Positions 29,839 through 35,059 of a DNA stretch of 35,059 nucleotides are shown piece by piece. Each line of letters opens with the position of its first letter. Position 1 is the first letter of the stretch. A program made the translations under genes and the position numbers. The notes under the pieces are model-generated. The model saw nothing but the letters and a program-made list of their open reading frames with translations, made no database searches and had not been told where the DNA came from. The stretch comes from Verrucomicrobiota bacterium (lineage in GTDB: Bacteria > Verrucomicrobiota > Verrucomicrobiia > Limisphaerales > UBA1096), in the NCBI GenBank assembly GCA_018674955.1, contig JABGZB010000033.1, positions 1-35,059 on the forward strand, in the 5' to 3' direction.

Positions 29839-31281
29839 TTAGGAGAGGACGGGGCGGACTACTTGGCCGTGCACGTCGGTCAGGCGGTGGTGGCGGCCCT
29901 GGAATTTGAAGGTCAACTGCTCGTGGTCGATGCCAAGCAGATGCAGGATCGTGGCCTGAAAATCGTGCACATGCACCGGGTCGCGGGCGACATTGTAAGC
30001 GAAGTCGTCCGTCTCGCCGTGGATGAAGCCCGGCTTCACCCCAGCCCCGGCCATCCAGACCGTGAAGGCCCGTCCGTGATGGTCGCGACCATACTTGGGA
30101 GAGTCTACCTTGCCCTGGACATACGGCGTACGGCCGAATTCCCCGGCCCAAATCACCAGCGTGTCCTCCAGCAAACCGCGCATCCGCAAATCCTGGATCA
30201 GCGCCCCGGAGGCCATGTCGGTGTCGTCGCACTGCATCCGCAGTTGCTGCGATAAACTCCCGTGCGTGTCCCAGCCGACGTGGAACAACTGGATGAAGCG
30301 CACGCCGCGCTCGGCCAGCCGCCGCGCAAGGATGCAGTTCGCCGCGTACGTGCCGGGCGTGCGCGAGTGTTTGCCGTACAGGTCAAAAACGTGATCCGGC
30401 TCGTCACTGAGATCTGTCAGCTCCGGCACGCTCATCTGCATGCGGTACGCCATCTCGTACTGGGAAATGCGCGTGGTGATCTCCGGGTCGCCGACTTCGC
30501 GGAACTTCATTTCGTTGAGCTTGGCCAGGTCGTCAAGCAGGCCGCGCCGCACCTCGCGACTGACGCCCTTCGGGTTGGACAGGTACAGCACCGGCTCGCC
30601 GGTTGTTCGAAACTTGACCCCCTGCAACCGTGACGGCAAAAAACCGGAACCGTAGTAGTAGTCGAACAACAACTGCCCGCAGGTGCCGTGCTGGTCGCGC
30701 GACATCATCACCACGTAGCCGGGTAACTCCTGCGACACGCTGCCGAGGCCGTAGTTGAGCCACGCGCCCATGCTCGGCCGGCCGGGAATCTGGCTACCGG
30801 TCATGAACAGCGTCATGCCGGGCGAGTGGTTGATCGCCTCGGTGTGCATCGACTTGATGAAACAAATCTCGTCGGCGGCCGCGCCAATGCCGGGCAGCAG
30901 TTCGCTGAGCCAGGCGCCGCTCTGCCCGTGCCGGCTGAATTTGAACTCCGTCGGCTGGATCGCCAGCTTTTGCTTGGCGGTCATCGTCGTCAGCCGTTGG
31001 CCCATCCGCACGGACGGCGGCAGCTCCTTGCCGCGCCACGCCTGCAGGCCCGGCTTGTAGTCGAACAGATCGGTGTGCGAGGGCGCGCCGGATTGGGTCA
31101 GATAAATCACCCGCTTGGCCTTGGCCACAATCTGGGGGAACCCCGCCAGCCCGCGGCCCGCCGCTTGGCCAAGCCCGGGCCCAAGCAGCGAAGCCAAAGC
31201 CGCCGCGCCGATGCCGGTGCCCCCGCGCCCCAAAAACTCGCGCCGCGTTAAAGCCAACTGGTTGTCCGCCAACAAATCCAT
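29839..31281 (-). CDS. DUF1501 domain-containing protein (second copy, Tat-like signal)
   Basis: TRREFLGRGGTGIGAAALASLLG; KAKRVIYLTQSGAPSHTDLFDYKP; WAGEFGRTPYVQGKVDSPKYGRDHHGRAFTVWMAGAG. Confidence 0.92.
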   Translation of the reverse strand: MDLLADNQLALTRREFLGRGGTGIGAAALASLLGPGLGQAAGRGLAGFPQIVAKAKRVIYLTQSGAPSHTDLFDYKPGLQAWRGKELPPSVRMGQRLTTMTAKQKLAIQPTEFKFSRHGQSGAWLSELLPGIGAAADEICFIKSMHTEAINHSPGMTLFMTGSQIPGRPSMGAWLNYGLGSVSQELPGYVVMMSRDQHGTCGQLLFDYYYGSGFLPSRLQGVKFRTTGEPVLYLSNPKGVSREVRRGLLDDLAKLNEMKFREVGDPEITTRISQYEMAYRMQMSVPELTDLSDEPDHVFDLYGKHSRTPGTYAANCILARRLAERGVRFIQLFHVGWDTHGSLSQQLRMQCDDTDMASGALIQDLRMRGLLEDTLVIWAGEFGRTPYVQGKVDSPKYGRDHHGRAFTVWMAGAGVKPGFIHGETDDFAYNVARDPVHVHDFQATILHLLGIDHEQLTFKFQGRHHRLTDVHGQVVRPVLS

Positions 31282-31337
31282 CCGTTAACGAGCCCGAAAC
31301 TACACCGAGTGCTTGGCCAAGGGCAAGCGGCGGGACT

Positions 31338-31373
31338 ATCGACTGAGTCGATGGGGCCATTGATTTTATCAAT
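31338..31373. promoter_or_regulatory. Two adjacent 15-bp palindromes in a divergent intergenic region (candidate operators)
   Basis: ATCGACTgAGTCGAT at 31338-31352 and ATTGATtttATCAAT at 31359-31373; centres 21 bp apart, upstream of the MFS-Aas start at 31423. Confidence 0.4.
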
Positions 31374-31422
31374 TGGCGGAAATTGGCGGCGGCGGGTAGG
31401 CTTTGGCCCGGCAACCGATAAA

Positions 31423-34400
31423 ATGGACAACACAAACCCTACCAACAGCCGGCCAGAGGGATTTCTCCGAGGATTCTGGAGCCTCTTCATTACCCAGTTT
31501 CAGGGTGCCTTCAGCGACAACCTGTACAAGTTTCTCGCGATTTTTTTCGTGATGAGATCGTTCGAGGAGAACACGGAAAAAATCGATTCGCTGATTCCGG
31601 TTATCGGCGCGATGTTCTCGGTGCCGTTCATTATTTTTTCGCTGGCAGGCGGTTATTTGTCGGATCGTTACTCAAAAAAAATGGTGGCTGTCGGTACGAA
31701 GGTGGCGGAGGTGCTGATCATGATTTTGGCCACGTTCGCGCTGATGGAGGGCAACGTGGTCTTCATCGTCGGGGTGATTTTTTTGATGAGCACGCAGAGC
31801 GCCTTTTTCGGTCCAGCCAAGTACGGGAGTCTGCCGGAGCTGCTGCCAGCGGAGAAGCTGGCCTGGGGCAACGGGATGATTGGGATGGGAACCAACATGG
31901 CGATCATCCTCGGCATGGTCGCTGCGGGGTTTATCTCGAGCCGGTTCAACGCCACCCCGGCGGCGGCCGGGTTGGTGCTGGTGGGGTTGGCGGTTGCCGG
32001 CCTGTTGTGCAGCCTGTTCATCCCGCGGATTCCCAGTTCAAATGTCACGAAGCGTTTTCGCATCAATTTCGCCGGCGAGTTGTTCCGGCAGGTAAAACGC
32101 ATTTATCCGGATCGGCCGTTGTTTTTTGCCGTTATGGGGGAAATGTTTTTTTTCTTCATCGCAGCGATGATCCAGCTGCATCTCGTGATCTACGGGAAGG
32201 AAGTGCTGGCATTGGACGACTTTTGGAGCAGTTGTCTGCAGGCGACGATCGCGGTGGGGATTGGCACGGGTTGCCTGGTCGCCGGGTTCGTGTCTGGCAA
32301 TAAAACCGAGTACGGGCTGATCCCGCTTGGGGCACTAGGGATGGTGGTTTTCAGTTGTCTCATGTCAGTGGAAAACCCCGGCATTGCCTGGGCTTTTTTC
32401 AACATTGGTGCGCTTGGGTTTGCCGGCGGTTTTTTCCTGGTGCCGATCTACGCGCTGATCCAGCAGCGCCCGGACAAAAAGGACAAGGGCACGGTGGTGG
32501 GGGCTTCCGCCACGCTGACTTTCGTGGGCGTCCTCTTATCTGCCGGTGCCTATTATCTGCTGACTTCGGACAACGTCCTGGGATTGTCCGCGCAGCAGAC
32601 TTTTCTTGCGATCGGGGTGCTGATGTTACTTGGGACGTCTTACATCGTTTATTTGCTGCCGGACTCGCTTGTTCGCTTGGTTGGTTTTTTTGTCACTCGG
32701 ACAATTTACAGGCTGAACATTGTCGGGCGGGATAACATCCCGGAGCGGGGCGGGGCGTTGTTTGTCTGCAATCATTTGTCCTTTATTGATGTGTTGTTGC
32801 TGCAGGCGTCGACGGATCGGCCGATTCGGTTCATTATGTATGCGGGGTATATGAAACAGAAAGTGATGGGAACCTTTGCCCGGATCATGAAGTGCATCCC
32901 TATCTCCTCCGAGGCGCGGCCGCGTGACTTGATCAAGTCGCTCAAGGTCGCCAGCCAGGCAATCCGCGACGGAGAGGTCGTCTGCATTTTTGCCGAGGGG
33001 CAGATCACGCGCACGGGGCAGATGCTGCCGTTCCGGCGCGGCTACGAAAAAATCATGAAGGACGTCGATGCGCCGATCATTCCGATCCATCTCGACGGCG
33101 TGTGGGGCAGTATTTTCAGTTACTCGCGCAGCCGGTTTTTCTTCAAGCTACCTCGGCGCATCCCGTACCGCGTGACGGTGAGCTACGGCGCGGCACTGCC
33201 GCACGACGCCCCGCCGGTGAAGGTGCGCGAGGCGGTGCAGGAATTGGGCGCGGATGCCTGGGCGCATCGCAAGCGCACCATGAAGCCGCTGCACCGGAGC
33301 CTAGTGCGGGCGTTCCGGAAACATCCGTTCCGCTTTTTCGCGGCGGACGCCAAGCGCGGCAAGGTGAGTTGCGGCGGCGCGCTGGTCGGCACGGTTGCGC
33401 TTGGCCAAGCGCTGCGCCGGCGGTGGGCGGGGCAGGAGATGGTGGGCATCCTCATGCCGCCGACGGTGGCCGGTGCGCTGGCCAACTACGCCGCGTCGCT
33501 GATGGGCAAAGTGCCGGTGAACCTCAATTACACATTGTCGTCGGAGGCGCTGGGTTCGTGCGTCGAGCAGTGCAATATCCGCACGGTGGTCACGTCGAAA
33601 GCGTTCCTCGAGCAGATCAAGCTCGACGTGCCGGTGGAGACGATTTTGCTGGAGGACGTCGCCAAATCGATCGGCGTCGGCAGCAAACTCGCCGCCGTCC
33701 TGGCCTCAGCGCTGTTGCCGGTTGGCCTGTTGGAGAAGTTTCTCGGCAGCAAACGCAGGGCGTCGATGGACGACTTGGCCACGGTCATTTTCTCGAGCGG
33801 CAGCACCGGCGCGCCCAAGGGCGTGATGCTCTCGCACTACAACGTCGTCTCGAATATCCAGCAGATTGGCCAAGCGTTTGCACTGGATCGACACGACCGC
33901 ATCCTCGGCATCCTGCCGTTTTTCCACTCGTTCGGCTTCACCGGTACGCTGTGGCTCCCGCCGCTGCTCGGCTTGGGCGCGGTGTATCACCCGAACCCGG
34001 TCGATGGCCGGGGCATCGGCGAGTTGGTGTGCGAGCATCGGGCGACGTTCCTGCTGGCCACGCCGACGTTCCTGCAGATTTACATCCGCGCCTGCACGCC
34101 GGAACAGTTCGGCAGCGTGCAGTTTGTATTGGCCGGCGCGGAGAAGTTGCCGGAGCGCTTGGCCGTGGCGTTCGAGGATCGCTTCGGGCTGCGGCCGATG
34201 GAGGGTTACGGCACGACCGAGACCTCGCCGGTGGTGACGATCAACACGCGGGACTTCCGCTCGGCCGGCTTCCGGCAGGTCGGCGCCAAACGCGGCAGCA
34301 TCGGGCATCCGCTGCCGGGCATGGTGGCGCGCATCGTCGATCCCGACACCGGGGTGCCGGTCGCGCTTGGCCAAGCGGGACTGCTGCTCGTCAAGGGGCC

Positions 34401-34854
34401 GAACGTGATGCAGGGCTACCTTGGCCAAGCGGAGAAAACCGCCGAGGTGCTGCGCGACGGCTGGTACACGACCGGCGACATCGCGGCAATGGACCAGGAC
34501 GGCTTCCTCGCCATCACGGATCGACTGAGCCGCTTCAGCAAGATCGGCGGCGAGATGGTGCCGCATATCAAGGTGGAGGAGCAACTGCACGAGCTCGGCT
34601 CGTTGACCGACCAGACGTTTGCTTTGACCGGCGTGCCGGACGAGCGGAAAGGCGAGCGCTTGGTCGTGTTGTATCAGAATCTCGACGAGTCGGCGGTGCA
34701 GTCAATTGTCGAGAAACTGAACGGCTGCGATTTGCCAAATATTTGGAAACCGCGCGGCGATCAGTTTTTCAAAGTCGAGGCGCTGCCGTACCTTGGCACC
34801 GGCAAGCTGGACTTGAAGCACGTTAAAACTCTGGCCACCGAATTGTCGCCGTGA
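31423..34854 (+). CDS. Fusion protein: MFS transporter (LplT-like) + PlsC acyltransferase + acyl-ACP synthetase/AMP ligase (Aas-like)
   Basis: FLRGFWSLFITQFQGAFSDNLYKFLAIFF plus multiple TM; CNHLSFIDVLLL and FAEGQITRTGQ (PlsC); IFSSGSTGAPKGVMLSHYN, EGYGTTETSPVV, GWYTTGDIAAMD (AMP-binding). Start moved from 31309 to MDNTNPT. Confidence 0.9.
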   Translation: MDNTNPTNSRPEGFLRGFWSLFITQFQGAFSDNLYKFLAIFFVMRSFEENTEKIDSLIPVIGAMFSVPFIIFSLAGGYLSDRYSKKMVAVGTKVAEVLIMILATFALMEGNVVFIVGVIFLMSTQSAFFGPAKYGSLPELLPAEKLAWGNGMIGMGTNMAIILGMVAAGFISSRFNATPAAAGLVLVGLAVAGLLCSLFIPRIPSSNVTKRFRINFAGELFRQVKRIYPDRPLFFAVMGEMFFFFIAAMIQLHLVIYGKEVLALDDFWSSCLQATIAVGIGTGCLVAGFVSGNKTEYGLIPLGALGMVVFSCLMSVENPGIAWAFFNIGALGFAGGFFLVPIYALIQQRPDKKDKGTVVGASATLTFVGVLLSAGAYYLLTSDNVLGLSAQQTFLAIGVLMLLGTSYIVYLLPDSLVRLVGFFVTRTIYRLNIVGRDNIPERGGALFVCNHLSFIDVLLLQASTDRPIRFIMYAGYMKQKVMGTFARIMKCIPISSEARPRDLIKSLKVASQAIRDGEVVCIFAEGQITRTGQMLPFRRGYEKIMKDVDAPIIPIHLDGVWGSIFSYSRSRFFFKLPRRIPYRVTVSYGAALPHDAPPVKVREAVQELGADAWAHRKRTMKPLHRSLVRAFRKHPFRFFAADAKRGKVSCGGALVGTVALGQALRRRWAGQEMVGILMPPTVAGALANYAASLMGKVPVNLNYTLSSEALGSCVEQCNIRTVVTSKAFLEQIKLDVPVETILLEDVAKSIGVGSKLAAVLASALLPVGLLEKFLGSKRRASMDDLATVIFSSGSTGAPKGVMLSHYNVVSNIQQIGQAFALDRHDRILGILPFFHSFGFTGTLWLPPLLGLGAVYHPNPVDGRGIGELVCEHRATFLLATPTFLQIYIRACTPEQFGSVQFVLAGAEKLPERLAVAFEDRFGLRPMEGYGTTETSPVVTINTRDFRSAGFRQVGAKRGSIGHPLPGMVARIVDPDTGVPVALGQAGLLLVKGPNVMQGYLGQAEKTAEVLRDGWYTTGDIAAMDQDGFLAITDRLSRFSKIGGEMVPHIKVEEQLHELGSLTDQTFALTGVPDERKGERLVVLYQNLDESAVQSIVEKLNGCDLPNIWKPRGDQFFKVEALPYLGTGKLDLKHVKTLATELSP

Positions 34855-35059
34855 TGCCGCCGCGCTTGGCCAAGCGGAAAAAAAGGTGAGAAATAGGGCT
34901 TGCCCCCTGTCGCCGTTCGGCGTATGGACAGTCCCGGCGGGCTTCTTCCGCCGGAACCAATCAATAAATCGCCGCTTTAGGCAGTTGGTTTAGTTCTCAA
35001 TTCTGAACAGTTCAATTCACGATTTTCCGTGATTTTCAAGGTGTGAGTAGTTTCAAAGA

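Noticed and set aside
33102-34826. 574 aa + strand ORF inside the MFS-Aas gene in another frame
   Set aside because: Arg/Gly/Ala-rich out-of-frame translation; the overlapping AMP-ligase motifs are clear.
34864-34886. GCGCTTGGCCAAGCGGAAAAAAAA considered as an intrinsic terminator for the Aas gene
   Set aside because: Palindrome has no loop and is followed by A, not T, on the + strand; more simply another dispersed copy.

Overview
This is a 35 kb chromosomal window with GC-rich coding sequence. It looks like Verrucomicrobiota/Planctomycetota-type content, an inference from the DUF1549/DUF1553/DUF1501 exported proteins and general gene style. It mixes housekeeping genes (kdsD, pheA, scpA/B, pyrF, dnaA, glnB-type PII, dxs, xseB) with exported proteins: a PSCyt1-DUF1549-LamG-DUF1553 protein, two DUF1501 proteins, a heme-c + PHM-like copper monooxygenase, a HEAT-like protein, a PQQ-type propeller and a WD40-M28-PDZ protease. 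It also encodes a TPR/O-GlcNAc-transferase-like protein and an MFS-PlsC-acyl-ACP-synthetase fusion. The strongest unexplained signal is a highly iterated palindrome, TTGGCCAA (extended form GCGCTTGGCCAAGCGC). I hand-counted 36 exact copies where about 0.4-0.5 are expected by chance. Within genes it appears in only two of three reading frames (LGQ 17, LA[K/N] 15, WP 0). It recurs at signal-peptide cleavage regions, protein linkers and termini, and in intergenic gaps, and exact copies are absent from dnaA, glnB, scpB and xseB. This resembles cyanobacterial HIP1 or a DNA-uptake-sequence-like genome signature. Other notable points are a putative oriC upstream of dnaA, a PyrF with a C-terminal zinc ribbon, overlapping convergent gene ends, twin palindromes in a divergent promoter, and a possible structured RNA near the right edge. 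All counts were made by eye and should be recomputed.
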